From contig OZ024861.1 of NCBI GenBank assembly GCA_964017155.1, positions 14,909,389-14,973,388 on the forward strand: 64,000 nt of DNA, given 5' to 3'. The translations under genes were made by a program, and so were the position numbers. Origin of the DNA: Oasisia sp. SBJ-2009 (lineage: Eukaryota > Annelida > Polychaeta > Sabellida > Siboglinidae). Shown piece after piece: positions 11,517 to 24,675 of the stretch (its first letter is position 1; every line of letters begins with the position of its first letter). Under the pieces are notes generated by a model, which saw only the letters and a program-made list of their open reading frames with translations, had not been told where the DNA came from and ran no database searches.

Positions 11517-13756
11517 GTGAGCGACACAGACCGTCTGAGAATGAGACGCGCGTGTAGTGATGAACCCCACGCATGTCTAGTATATCACTTCGTAGTTGTC
11601 TGGGTAGTTTGGAACAACCCTTGGTTTCTCGTATGGCTCTTCGCCATCGCTGTTATGTCTAGCCGTTGGCGTTACCTGTTTGTCGGCACAGCGCTCATGA
11701 CACGGCCAAAGAGCTGGCCTGTTGGCACTGATCACTGTAGCATATGCTATTGTTTCCAAGGCAATGTAACAACATATGCATTCGAACTCCGTCACTACCT
11801 AGATACAAATCTGCGTGCCGAGATATGTGTGACTGCAATAAATATGGGTCTCAAAACATCGAATGATCTCTACACTTGTCTTTGAAGGAAGACATGTCAA
11901 ATGCGTACCCTTGAGTTACACTATTGCAAAGAAAGAGGCACTTGTGTAGGTAGCCTTGGCATGCTGATTCGTAAGTATGCTGTTTCCAGTCGAGATGAAT
12001 GCGTTGTGCTTGGTGTCATGACGGTCAAAGAATCATCTACTCACCTGTATTGGGTGGGTGTATGTGTACAAGCGATAATGTGTGTGGCATTCGCCGCGCG
12101 AATGGTGCTTATGCATATCAGTTTTAATATACTTTCCGCGGTGCGATCCCGGTCTCTTACACAAGTTTCGTTTCATGTGCATTATTTTGCATCATATTTT
12201 GACATTGCGTATCTTGAAATACATCGTATAGCGTGAACAATAGCTCGATCAATCGTCTGAGTAAAACGTTTCGATTGTGAGAACTGCAACATCAAAACTA
12301 ATGTCCACTCGCACTAGCTGTGATATATGTATCGATGTCATGCTATCATTGATTTGATTCTCCCAGTGACCGGCCTACATTATCATCTACCTAAACATGT
12401 TATATAAAAAAAATAACTTGATAAAAACAACGATTCACCCACTGTCGAATGACTGTTCCGCGTCGCCAATCTTCACATCATCGGGCCTGGTCGGTCAGTA
12501 ATGCTGCCAGAAGTATTCGGCCACGTGTCGCTTTATCTTCACCGGGCGCAGACACCTGAGAAAAAACATTAAAACAGCGTTACAATGTGCACGGTGTCTA
12601 ACAAAATTGAAAACAGCAGGCTCAATGCTTACATATGTCCACATTCCTTCGCCCCACTGGCGTCAAAGACGCAAATCCCACCGCGATGCTGTCGAGATTA
12701 CACTAAAGAAACTGGCATCTGTCGCCAGCATTCGGCTGCGCGGCAAAGTAATGGCGGCAAACCGGAAGACGCGCCACAACAATACCGTGACGTCACGACA
12801 TTACGGCAGACGTGCCATTTTCGTTCCCGGCGACGTCAAATTTCAAGATGGCGACGCCTTTGATCTAAGCAAACTGGGGGGAGGCGCTTTCTTCCACGTT
12901 TACTTCGTTCTTTCAATGTTTTACTTGCGCTACCTTATTTCGCAATAAGGTACACACATAGGACTACAGTTGTATTATGGTACGACGGCCTGTGCGACAT
13001 TCGGGTACTTTTTATGCACGATGCAAGTCAATGTGCGTGGCGTATAACACCGATTAGATTCAACAATGCCAGACTCTCTCCATTGATTTTTAGACCAAAT
13101 ATATCAGGCCTGCTGCGTCCGCGCGTATTAAAACCACTGCACTACCCTACCCGCGCCTCTTGTAATGAAGTTTCAAACCTAGGAGCAATTGAGGTTGGCT
13201 TGCATTCTGCGCAAGTGCCTAATTATTGTCGGAAATGGAATAGAATATTCATATTCGTGTTCTCATTCACAGTACACTGTATATGGTGCATACCACTCTT
13301 CGATGAGTTGTCTCAAAGTCTCAAGCAGCTTTCCACCTTTGCCTAGGCAAATAGACGTTTGGACAGTATCTAATTTCACATTCGTACTGCTGAGCTTCAA
13401 ACTACTACACTCAACGACAGAAGTTCCCTTCACTGTGTTGGCAATCTACTCTCTGCGATCTGGAACTCTAAAACGTCTTAACGGCGACGCCACGAGGGCT
13501 GTATGCAGGCTGCGCATAGATGTAACTGAAGCATTATATGCCATTCCATGCGATAAAAGACATTCGTTCGCATACAGTCTAGATTTACTATGTAGTGTAA
13601 TACGCTATGTAGGACGTACAATGTGTGTAGCTAGCTCAACATCAATGATTATATGATGCGACCATTGCCTGTTAGTTGCTTTGTGGTTTCGTTTTCATAT
13701 TGAACTGGCGACATGTCTGCTCTTTGGTTTCAGGTCTTCCTATTTGAGACCGACGT
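11517..13756 (+). repeat. U6, A-to-B recombinant unit, 2,240 bp
   Basis: Left-hand markers up to about 12570 are family A. From AAACTGGCATC (about 12710) rightward they are family B, including an uninterrupted G6 tract, GACTACA and TTAAAAC. CRE core at 12788. It is duplicated as U9. Confidence 0.95.
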
Positions 13757-16001
13757 GTGAGCGACACAGACCGTCTGAGAATGAGACGCGCAAGTAGTGA
13801 TGAACCCCACGCATGTCTAGTATATCACTTCGTAGTTGTCTGGGTAGTTTGGAACAACCCTTGGTTTCTCGTATGGCTCTTCGCCATCGCTGTTATGTCT
13901 AGCCTTTGGCGTTACCTGTTTGTCGGCACAGCGCTCATGACACGGCCAAAGAGCTGGCCTGTTGGCACTGATCACTGTAGCATATGCTATTGTTTCCAAG
14001 GCAATGTAACAACATATGCATTCGAACTCCGTCACTACCTATATACAAATCTGCGTGCCGAGATATGTGTGACTGCAATAAATATGGGTCTCAAAACATC
14101 GAATGATCTCTACACTTGTCTTTGAAGGAAGACATGTCAAATGCGTACCCTTGAGTTACACTATTGCAAAGAAAGAGGCACTTGTGTAGGTTGCCTTGGC
14201 ATGCTGATTCCTAAGTATGATGTTTCCAGTCGAGATGAATGCGTTGTGCTTGGTGTCATGACGGTCAAAGAATCATCTACTCACCTGTATTGAGTGGGTG
14301 TATGTTTACAAGCGATAATGTGTGGGGCATTCGCCGCGCGAATGGTGCTTATGCATATCAGTTTTAATATACTTTCCGCGGTGCGATCCCGGCCTCTTAC
14401 ACAAGTTTCGTTTCATGTGCATTATTTTGCATCATATTTTGACATTGCGTATCTTGAAATACATCATATAGCGTGAACAATAGCTCGATCAATCGTCTGA
14501 GTAAAACGTTTCGATTGTGAGAACTGCAACATCAAAACTAATGTCCACTCGCACTAGCTGTGATATATGTATCGATGTCATGCTATCGTTGATTTGATTC
14601 TCCCAGTGATCGGCCTACATTATCATCTACCTCAACATGTTATATAAAAACATAACTTGATAAAAACAACGCTTCACCCACTGTCGAATGACTGTTCCGC
14701 GTCGCCAATCTTCACATCATCGGGCCTGGTCGGTCAGTAATGCTGCCAGAAGTATTCGGCCACGTGTCGCTGTATCTTCACCGGGCGCAGACACCTGAGA
14801 AAAAAACAATAAAACAGCGTTACAATGTGCACGGTGTCTAACAAAATTGAAAACAGCAGGCTCAATGCTTTCATATGTCCACATTCCTTCACCCCACTGG
14901 CGTCAAAGACGCAAATCCCACCGCGATGCGGTCGATATTACACTAAAGAAACTGGCATCTGTCGCCAGCATTCGGCTGCGCGGCAAAGTAATGGCGGCAA
15001 ACCGGAAGACGCGCCACAACAATACCGTGACGTCACGACATTACGGCAGACGTGCCATTTTCGTTCCCGGCGACGTCAAATTTCAAGATGGCGACGCCTT
15101 TGATCTAAGCAAACTGGGGGGGGGGGAGGCGCTTTCTTCCACGTTTACTTCGTTCTTTCAATGTTTTACTTGCGCTAGCTTATTTCGCAATAAGGTACAC
15201 ACATAGGACTACAGTTGTATTATGGTACGACGGCCTGTGCGACATTCGGGTACTTTTTATGCACAATGCAAATCAATGTGCGTGGCGTATAACACCGATT
15301 AGATTCAACAATGACAGACTCTCTCCATTGATTTTTAGACCAAATATATCAGGCCTGCTGCGTCCGCGCGTATTAAAACCACTGCACTACCCTACCCGCG
15401 CCTGTTGTAATGAAGTTTCAAACCTAGGAGCAATTGAGGTTGGCTTGCATTCTGCGCAAGTGCCTAATTCTTGTCGGAAATGGAACAGAATATTCATATT
15501 CGTGTTCTCATTCACAGTACACTGTATATGGTGCATACCACTCTTCGATGAGTTGTCTCAAAGTCTCAAGCAGCTTTCCACCTATGCCTAGGCAAATAGA
15601 CGTTTGGACAGTATCTAATTTCACATTCGTACTGCTGAGCTTCAAACTACTACACTCAACGACAGAAGTTCCCTTCACTGTGTTGGCAATCTACTCTCTG
15701 CGATCTGGAACTCTAAAACGTCTTAACGGCGACGCCACGAGGGCTGTATGCAGGCTGCGCATACATGTATCTGAAGCATTATATGCCATTCCATGCGATA
15801 AAAGACGTTCGTTCGCATACAGTCTAGATTTACTCTGTAGTGTAATACGCTTTGTAGGACGTACAATGTGTGTAGCTAGCTCAACATCAATGATTATATG
15901 ATGCGACCATTGCCTGTTAGTTGCTTTGTGGTTTCGTTTTCATATTGAACTGGCGACATGTCTGCTCTTTGGTTTCAGGTCTTCCTATTTGAGACCGACG
16001 T
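13757..16001 (+). repeat. U7, family B unit, 2,245 bp
   Basis: B unit with a G11 tract at 15116-15126 and CRE core at 15028. The A run is broken (TATATAAAAACATAAC near 14643), a change shared only with U10 and U13. It is duplicated as U10. Confidence 0.96.
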
Positions 16002-17951
16002 GTGAGCGACACAGACCGTATGAGAATGAGACGCGCGAGTAGTGATGAACCCCACGCATGTCTAGTATATCACTTCGTAGTTGTCTGGGTAGTTTGGAAC
16101 AACCCTTGGTTTCTCGTATGGCTCTTCGCCATCGCTGTTATGTCTAGCCGTTGGAGTTACCTGTTTGTCGGCACAGCGCTCATGACACGGCCAAAGAGCT
16201 GGCCTGTTGGCACTGATCACTGTAGCATATGCTATTGTTTCCAAGGCAATGTAACAACATATGCATTCGAACTCCGTCACTACCTAGATACAAATATGCG
16301 TGCCGAGATATGTGTGACTGCAATAAATATGGGTCTCAAAACATCGAATGATCTCTACACTTGTCTTTGAAGGAAGACATGTCAAATGCGTACCCTTGAG
16401 TTACACTATTGCAAAGAAAGAGGCACTTGTGTAGGTTGCCTTGGCATGCTGATTCGTAACTATGCTGATTGTGAGAACTGCAACATCAAAACTAATGTCC
16501 ACTCGCACTAGCTGTGATATATGTATCGATGTCATGCTATCATTGATTTGATTCTCCCAGTGACCGGCCTACATTATCATCTACCTCAACATGTTATATA
16601 AAAAAAAATAACTTGATAAGAACAACGATTCACCCACTGTCGAATGACTGTTCCGCGTCGCCAATCTTCACATCATCGGGCCTGGTCGGTCAGTAATGCT
16701 GCCAGAAGTATTCGGCCACGTGTCGCTTTATCTTCACCGGGCGCAGACACCTGAGAAAAAACATTAAAACAGCGTTACAATGTGCACGGTGTCTAACAAA
16801 ATTGAAAACAGCAGGCTCAATGCTTACATATGTCCACATTCCTTCACCCCACTGGCGTCAAAGACGCAAATCCCACCGCGATGCGGTCGAGATTACACTA
16901 AAGAAACGCATCTGTCGCCAGCATTCGGCTGCGCGGCAAAGTAATGGCGGCAAACCGGAAGACGCGCCACAACAATACCGTGACGTCACGACATTACGGC
17001 AGACGTGCCATTTTCGTTCCCGGCGACGTCAAATTTCAAGATGGCGACGCCTTTGATCTAAGCAAACTGGGAGGGGAGGCGCTTTCTTCCACGTTTACTT
17101 CGTTCTTTCAATGTTTTACTTGCGCTAGCTTATTTCGCAATAAGGTACACACATAGGACTAGAGTTGTATTATGGTACGACGGCCTGTGCGACATTCGGG
17201 TACTTTTTATGCACGATGCAAGTCAATGTGCGTGGCGTATAACACCGATTAGATTCAACAATGCCAGACTCTCTCCATTGATTTTTAGACCAAATATATC
17301 AGGCCTGCTGCGTCCGCGCGTATTAAGACCACTGCACTACCCTACCCGCGCCTCTTGTAATGAAGTTTCAAACCTAGGAGCAATTGAGGTTGGCTTGCAT
17401 TCTGCGCAAGTGCCTAATTCTTGTCGGAAATGGAACAGAATATTCATATTCGTGTTCTCATTCACAGTACACTGTATATGGTGCATACCACTCTTCGATG
17501 AGTTGTCTCAAAGTCTCAAGCAGCTTTCCACCTATGCCTAGGCAAACAAACGTTTGGACAGTATCTAATTTCACATTCGTACTGCTGAGCTTCAAACTAC
17601 TACACTCAACGACAGAAGTTCCCTTCACTGTGTTGGCAATCTACTCTCTGCGATCTGGAACTCTAAAATGTCTTAACGGCGACGCCACGAGGGCTGTATG
17701 CAGGCTGCGCATAGATGTATCTGAAGCATTATATGCCATTCCATGCGATAAAAGACGTTCGTTCGCATACAGTCTAGATTTACTCTGTAGTGTAATACGC
17801 TTTGTAGGACGTACAATGTGTGTAGCTAGCTCAACATCAATGATTATATGATGCGACCATTGCCTGTTAGTTGCTTTGTGGTTTCGTTTTCATATTGAAC
17901 TGGCGACATGTCTGCTCTTTGGTTTCAGGTCTTCCTATTTGAGACCGACGT
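16002..17951 (+). repeat. U8, short chimeric unit (1,950 bp) at a duplication junction
   Basis: The left part, to 16467, is family B and matches the start of U11. From 16468 the sequence is family A and matches U5 from 10033. The 291 bp that normally lie between (22902-23192 in U11) are absent. CRE core at 16981. The two flanks belong to different families, so this is a junction between units, not a simple internal deletion. Confidence 0.95.
16460..16475. other. Duplication breakpoint junction
   Basis: CTATGCTG joins ATTGTGAG at 16467/16468. At the intact left-end site the bases before ATTGTGAG are GTTTCG; at the intact right-end site CTATGCTG is followed by TTTCCAG. Only about one shared base is visible, which suggests end joining or a template switch rather than homologous unequal crossover. 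Confidence 0.85.
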
Positions 17952-20191
17952 GTGAGCGACACAGACCGTCTGAGAATGAGACGCGCGTGTAGTGATGAAC
18001 CCCACGCATGTCTAGTATATCACTTCGTAGTTGTCTGGGTAGTTTGGAACAACCCTTGGTTTCTCGTATGGCTCTTCGCCATCGCTGTTATGTCTAGCCG
18101 TTGGCGTTACCTGTTTGTCGGCACAGCGCTCATGACACGGCCAAAGAGCTGGCCTGTTGGCACTGATCACTGTAGCATATGCTATTGTTTCCAAGGCAAT
18201 GTAACAACATATGCATTCGAACTCCGTCACTACCTAGATACAAATCTGCGTGCCGAGATATGTGTGACTGCAATAAATATGGGTCTCAAAACATCGAATG
18301 ATCTCTACACTTGTCTTTGAAGGAAGACATGTCAAATGCGTACCCTTGAGTTACACTATTGCAAAGAAAGAGGCACTTGTGTAGGTAGCCTTGGCATGCT
18401 GATTCGTAAGTATGCTGTTTCCAGTCGAGATGAATGCGTTGTGCTTGGTGTCATGACGGTCAAAGAATCATCTACTCACCTGTATTGGGTGGGTGTATGT
18501 GTACAAGCGATAATGTGTGTGGCATTCGCCGCGCGAATGGTGCTTATGCATATCAGTTTTAATATACTTTCCGCGGTGCGATCCCGGTCTCTTACACAAG
18601 TTTCGTTTCATGTGCATTATTTTGCATCATATTTTGACATTGCGTATCTTGAAATACATCGTATAGCGTGAACAATAGCTCGATCAATCGTCTGAGTAAA
18701 ACGTTTCGATTGTGAGAACTGCAACATCAAAACTAATGTCCACTCGCACTAGCTGTGATATATGTATCGATGTCATGCTATCATTGATTTGATTCTCCCA
18801 GTGACCGGCCTACATTATCATCTACCTAAACATGTTATATAAAAAAAATAACTTGATAAAAACAACGATTCACCCACTGTCGAATGACTGTTCCGCGTCG
18901 CCAATCTTCACATCATCGGGCCTGGTCGGTCAGTAATGCTGCCAGAAGTATTCGGCCACGTGTCGCTTTATCTTCACCGGGCGCAGACACCTGAGAAAAA
19001 ACATTAAAACAGCGTTACAATGTGCACGGTGTCTAACAAAATTGAAAACAGCAGGCTCAATGCTTACATATGTCCACATTCCTTCGCCCCACTGGCGTCA
19101 AAGACGCAAATCCCACCGCGATGCTGTCGAGATTACACTAAAGAAACTGGCATCTGTCGCCAGCATTCGGCTGCGCGGCAAAGTAATGGCGGCAAACCGG
19201 AAGACGCGCCACAACAATACCGTGACGTCACGACATTACGGCAGACGTGCCATTTTCGTTCCCGGCGACGTCAAATTTCAAGATGGCGACGCCTTTGATC
19301 TAAGCAAACTGGGGGGAGGCGCTTTCTTCCACGTTTACTTCGTTCTTTCAATGTTTTACTTGCGCTACCTTATTTCGCAATAAGGTACACACATAGGACT
19401 ACAGTTGTATTATGGTACGACGGCCTGTGCGACATTCGGGTACTTTTTATGCACGATGCAAGTCAATGTGCGTGGCGTATAACACCGATTAGATTCAACA
19501 ATGCCAGACTCTCTCCATTGATTTTTAGACCAAATATATCAGGCCTGCTGCGTCCGCGCGTATTAAAACCACTGCACTACCCTACCCGCGCCTCTTGTAA
19601 TGAAGTTTCAAACCTAGGAGCAATTGAGGTTGGCTTGCATTCTGCGCAAGTGCCTAATTATTGTCGGAAATGGAATAGAATATTCATATTCGTGTTCTCA
19701 TTCACAGTACACTGTATATGGTGCATACCACTCTTCGATGAGTTGTCTCAAAGTCTCAAGCAGCTTTCCACCTTTGCCTAGGCAAATAGACGTTTGGACA
19801 GTATCTAATTTCACATTCGTACTGCTGAGCTTCAAACTACTACACTCAACGACAGAAGTTCCCTTCACTGTGTTGGCAATCTACTCTCTGCGATCTGGAA
19901 CTCTAAAACGTCTTAACGGCGACGCCACGAGGGCTGTATGCAGGCTGCGCATAGATGTAACTGAAGCATTATATGCCATTCCATGCGATAAAAGACATTC
20001 GTTCGCATACAGTCTAGATTTACTATGTAGTGTAATACGCTATGTAGGACGTACAATGTGTGTAGCTAGCTCAACATCAATGATTATATGATGCGACCAT
20101 TGCCTGTTAGTTGCTTTGTGGTTTCGTTTTCATATTGAACTGGCGACATGTCTGCTCTTTGGTTTCAGGTCTTCCTATTTGAGACCGACGT
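17952..20191 (+). repeat. U9, A-to-B recombinant unit, duplicate of U6
   Basis: It matches U6 at an offset of 6,435 bp, including CGCGTGTAG, the A-to-B switch and the G6 tract. I saw no difference from U6. CRE core at 19223. Confidence 0.96.
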
Positions 20192-22435
20192 GTGAGCGAC
20201 ACAGACCGTCTGAGAATGAGACGCGCAAGTAGTGATGAACCCCACGCATGTCTAGTATATCACTTCGTAGTTGTCTGGGTAGTTTGGAACAACCCTTGGT
20301 TTCTCGTATGGCTCTTCGCCATCGCTGTTATGTCTAGCCTTTGGCGTTACCTGTTTGTCGGCACAGCGCTCATGACACGGCCAAAGAGCTGGCCTGTTGG
20401 CACTGATCACTGTAGCATATGCTATTGTTTCCAAGGCAATGTAACAACATATGCATTCGAACTCCGTCACTACCTATATACAAATCTGCGTGCCGAGATA
20501 TGTGTGACTGCAATAAATATGGGTCTCAAAACATCGAATGATCTCTACACTTGTCTTTGAAGGAAGACATGTCAAATGCGTACCCTTGAGTTACACTATT
20601 GCAAAGAAAGAGGCACTTGTGTAGGTTGCCTTGGCATGCTGATTCCTAAGTATGATGTTTCCAGTCGAGATGAATGCGTTGTGCTTGGTGTCATGACGGT
20701 CAAAGAATCATCTACTCACCTGTATTGAGTGGGTGTATGTTTACAAGCGATAATGTGTGGGGCATTCGCCGCGCGAATGGTGCTTATGCATATCAGTTTT
20801 AATATACTTTCCGCGGTGCGATCCCGGCCTCTTACACAAGTTTCGTTTCATGTGCATTATTTTGCATCATATTTTGACATTGCGTATCTTGAAATACATC
20901 ATATAGCGTGAACAATAGCTCGATCAATCGTCTGAGTAAAACGTTTCGATTGTGAGAACTGCAACATCAAAACTAATGTCCACTCGCACTAGCTGTGATA
21001 TATGTATCGATGTCATGCTATCGTTGATTTGATTCTCCCAGTGATCGGCCTACATTATCATCTACCTCAACATGTTATATAAAAACATAACTTGATAAAA
21101 ACAACGCTTCACCCACTGTCGAATGACTGTTCCGCGTCGCCAATCTTCACATCATCGGGCCTGGTCGGTCAGTAATGCTGCCAGAAGTATTCGGCCACGT
21201 GTCGCTGTATCTTCACCGGGCGCAGACACCTGAGAAAAAAACAATAAAACAGCGTTACAATGTGCACGGTGTCTAACAAAATTGAAAACAGCAGGCTCAA
21301 TGCTTTCATATGTCCACATTCCTTCACCCCACTGGCGTCAAAGACGCAAATCCCACCGCGATGCGGTCGATATTACACTAAAGAAACTGGCATCTGTCGC
21401 CAGCATTCGGCTGCGCGGCAAAGTAATGGCGGCAAACCGGAAGACGCGCCACAACAATACCGTGACGTCACGACATTACGGCAGACGTGCCATTTTCGTT
21501 CCCGGCGACGTCAAATTTCAAGATGGCGACGCCTTTGATCTAAGCAAACTGGGGGGGGGGAGGCGCTTTCTTCCACGTTTACTTCGTTCTTTCAATGTTT
21601 TACTTGCGCTAGCTTATTTCGCAATAAGGTACACACATAGGACTACAGTTGTATTATGGTACGACGGCCTGTGCGACATTCGGGTACTTTTTATGCACAA
21701 TGCAAATCAATGTGCGTGGCGTATAACACCGATTAGATTCAACAATTACAGACTCTCTCCATTGATTTTTAGACCAAATATATCAGGCCTGCTGCGTCCG
21801 CGCGTATTAAAACCACTGCACTACCCTACCCGCGCCTGTTGTAATGAAGTTTCAAACCTAGGAGCAATTGAGGTTGGCTTGCATTCTGCGCAAGTGCCTA
21901 ATTCTTGTCGGAAATGGAACAGAATATTCATATTCGTGTTCTCATTCACAGTACACTGTATATGGTGCATACCACTCTTCGATGAGTTGTCTCAAAGTCT
22001 CAAGCAGCTTTCCACCTATGCCTAGGCAAATAGACGTTTGGACAGTATCTAATTTCACATTCGTACTGCTGAGCTTCAAACTACTACACTCAACGACAGA
22101 AGTTCCCTTCACTGTGTTGGCAATCTACTCTCTGCGATCTGGAACTCTAAAACGTCTTAACGGCGACGCCACGAGGGCTGTATGCAGGCTGCGCATAAAT
22201 GTATCTGAAGCATTATATGCCATTCCATGCGATAAAAGACGTTCGTTCGCATACAGTCTAGATTTACTCTGTAGTGTAATACGCTTTGTAGGACGTACAA
22301 TGTGTGTAGCTAGCTCAACATCAATGATTATATGATGCGACCATTGCCTGTTAGTTGCTTTGTGGTTTCGTTTTCATATTGAACTGGCGACATGTCTGCT
22401 CTTTGGTTTCAGGTCTTCCTATTTGAGACCGACGT
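20192..22435 (+). repeat. U10, family B unit, duplicate of U7
   Basis: It matches U7 at an offset of 6,435 bp, then 6,434 bp after a one-base loss in the G tract (G10 against G11). I also noticed G-to-T near 21747 and C-to-A near 22198. CRE core at 21463. The frame beginning at 21282 reaches 247 codons here but only 119 in U7, solely because of the G count. Confidence 0.96.
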
Positions 22436-24675
22436 GTGAGCGACACAGACCGTATGAGAATGAGACGCGCGAGTAGTGATGAACCCCACGCATGTCTAGT
22501 ATATCACTTCGTAGTTGTCTGGGTAGTTTGGAACAACCCTTGGTTTCTCGTATGGCTCTTCGCCATCGCTGTTATGTCTAGCCGTTGGAGTTACCTGTTT
22601 GTCGGCACAGCGCTCATGACACGGCCAAAGAGCTGGCCTGTTGGCACTGATCACTGTAGCATATGCTATTGTTTCCAAGGCAATGTAACAACATATGCAT
22701 TCGAACTCCGTCACTACCTAGATACAAATATGCGTGCCGAGATATGTGTGACTGCAATAAATATGGGTCTCAAAACATCGAATGATCTCTACACTTGTCT
22801 TTGAAGGAAGACATGTCAAATGCGTACCCTTGAGTTACACTATTGCAAAGAAAGAGGCACTTGTGTAGGTTGCCTTGGCATGCTGATTCGTAACTATGCT
22901 GTTTCCAGTCGAGATGAATGCGTTGTGCTTGGTGTCATGACGGTCAAAGAATCATCTACTCACCTGTATTGAGTGGGTGTATGTGTACAAGCGATAATGT
23001 GTGTGGCATTCGCCGCGCGAATGGTGCTGATGCATATCAGTTTTAATATACTTTCCGCGGTGCGATCCCGGTCTCTTACACAAGTTTCGTTTCATGTGCA
23101 TTATTTTGCATCATATTTTGACATTGCGTATCTTGAAATACATCGTATAGCGTGAACAATAGCTCGATCAATCGTCTGAGTAAAACGTTTCGATTGTGAG
23201 AACTGCAACATCAAAACTAATGTCCACTCGCACTAGCTGTGATATATGTATCGATGTCATGCTATCATTGATTTGATTCTCCCAGTGACCGGCCTACATT
23301 ATCATCTACCTCAACATGTTATATAAAAAAAATAACTTCATAAAAACAACGATTCACCCACTGTCGAATGACTGTTCCGCGTCGCCAATCTTCACATCAT
23401 CGGGCCTGGTCGGTCAGTAATGCTGCCAGAAGTATTCGGCCACGTGTCGCTTTATCTTCACCGGGCGCAGACACCTGAGAAAAAACATTAAAACAGCGTT
23501 ACAATGTGCACGGTGTCTAACAAAATTGAAAACAGCAGGCTCAATGCTTACATATGTCCACAGTCCTTCACCGCACTGGCGTCAAAGACGCAAATCCCAC
23601 CGCGATGCGGTCGAGATTACACTAAAGAAACGCATATGTCGCCAGCATTCGGCTGCGCGGCAAAGTAATGGCGGCAAACCGGAAGACGCGCCACAACAAT
23701 ACCGTGACGTCACGACATTACGGCAGACGTGCCATTTTCGTTCCCGGCGACGTCAAATTTCAAGATGGCGACGCCTTTGATCTAAGCAAACTGGGAGGGG
23801 AGGCGCTTTCTTCCACGTTTACTTCGTTCTTTCAATGTTTTACTTGCGCTAGCTTATTTCGCAATAAGGTACACACATAGGACTAGAGTTGTATTATGGT
23901 ACGACGGCCTGTGCGACATTCGGGTACTTTTTATGCACGATGCAAGTCAATGTGCGTGGCGTATAACACCGATTAGATTCAACAATGCCAGACTCTCTCC
24001 ATTGATTTTTAGACCAAATATATCAGGCCTGCTGCGTCCGCGCGTATTAAGACCACTGCACTACCCTACCCGCGCCTCTTGTAATGAAGTTTCAAACCTA
24101 GGAGCAATTGAGGTTGGCTTGCATTCTGCGCAAGTGCCTAATTCTTGTCGGAAATGGAACAGAATATTCATATTCGTGTTCTCATTCACAGTACACTGTA
24201 TATGGTGCATACCACTCTTCGATGAGTTGTCTCAAAGTCTCAAGCAGCTTTCCACCTATGCCTAGGCAAACAAACGTTTGGACAGTATCTAATTTCACAT
24301 TCGTACTGCTGAGCTTCAAACTACTACACTCAACGACAGAAGTTCCCTTCACTGTGTTGGCAATCTACTCTCTGCGATCTGGAACTCTAAAATGTCTTAA
24401 CGGCGACGCCACGAGGGCTGTATGCAGGCTGCGCATAGATGTATCTGAAGCATTATGTGCCATTCCATGCGATAAAAGACGTTCGTTCGCATACAGTCTA
24501 GATTTACTCTGTAGTGTAATACGCTTTGTAGGACGTACAATGTGTGTAGCTAGCTCAACATCAATGATTATATGATGCGACCATTGCCTGTTAGTTGCTT
24601 TGTGGTTTCGTTTTCATATTGAACTGGCGACATGTCTGCTCTTTGGTTTCAGGTCTTCCTATTTGAGACCGACGT
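22436..24675 (+). repeat. U11, B-to-A recombinant unit, 2,240 bp
   Basis: The left end is family B (GGTTGCC at about 22869). Markers from GATTCGTAA (about 22885) onward are family A, so the switch lies within about 20 bp. Near 23560-23637 it carries variants otherwise seen only in U2. CRE core at 23705. Confidence 0.95.

Larger units (their letters stand above)
10033..16467 (+). repeat. 6,435-bp segmental tandem duplication, left copy
   Basis: The segment from ATTGTGAGAACTGC at 10033 to CTATGCTG at 16467 is followed directly by a second copy starting at 16468. It spans about 2.87 units (right part of U5, U6, U7, left part of U8), so the duplication is out of register with the 2.24-kb repeat. 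Confidence 0.93.
16468..22901 (+). repeat. 6,435-bp segmental tandem duplication, right copy
   Basis: Collinear with 10033-16467. I noticed three differences: one G fewer in the G tract (about 21551), G-to-T near 21747 and C-to-A near 22198. After 22901 the sequence continues normally into the bases missing at the U8 junction. That indicates duplication rather than two independent deletions. Confidence 0.93.

Noticed and set aside
16360..16500. Simple 291-bp internal deletion in U8
   Set aside because: The sequences on the two sides belong to different unit families and match 10033 onward and 22436-22901 respectively, so a duplication junction explains the structure better.
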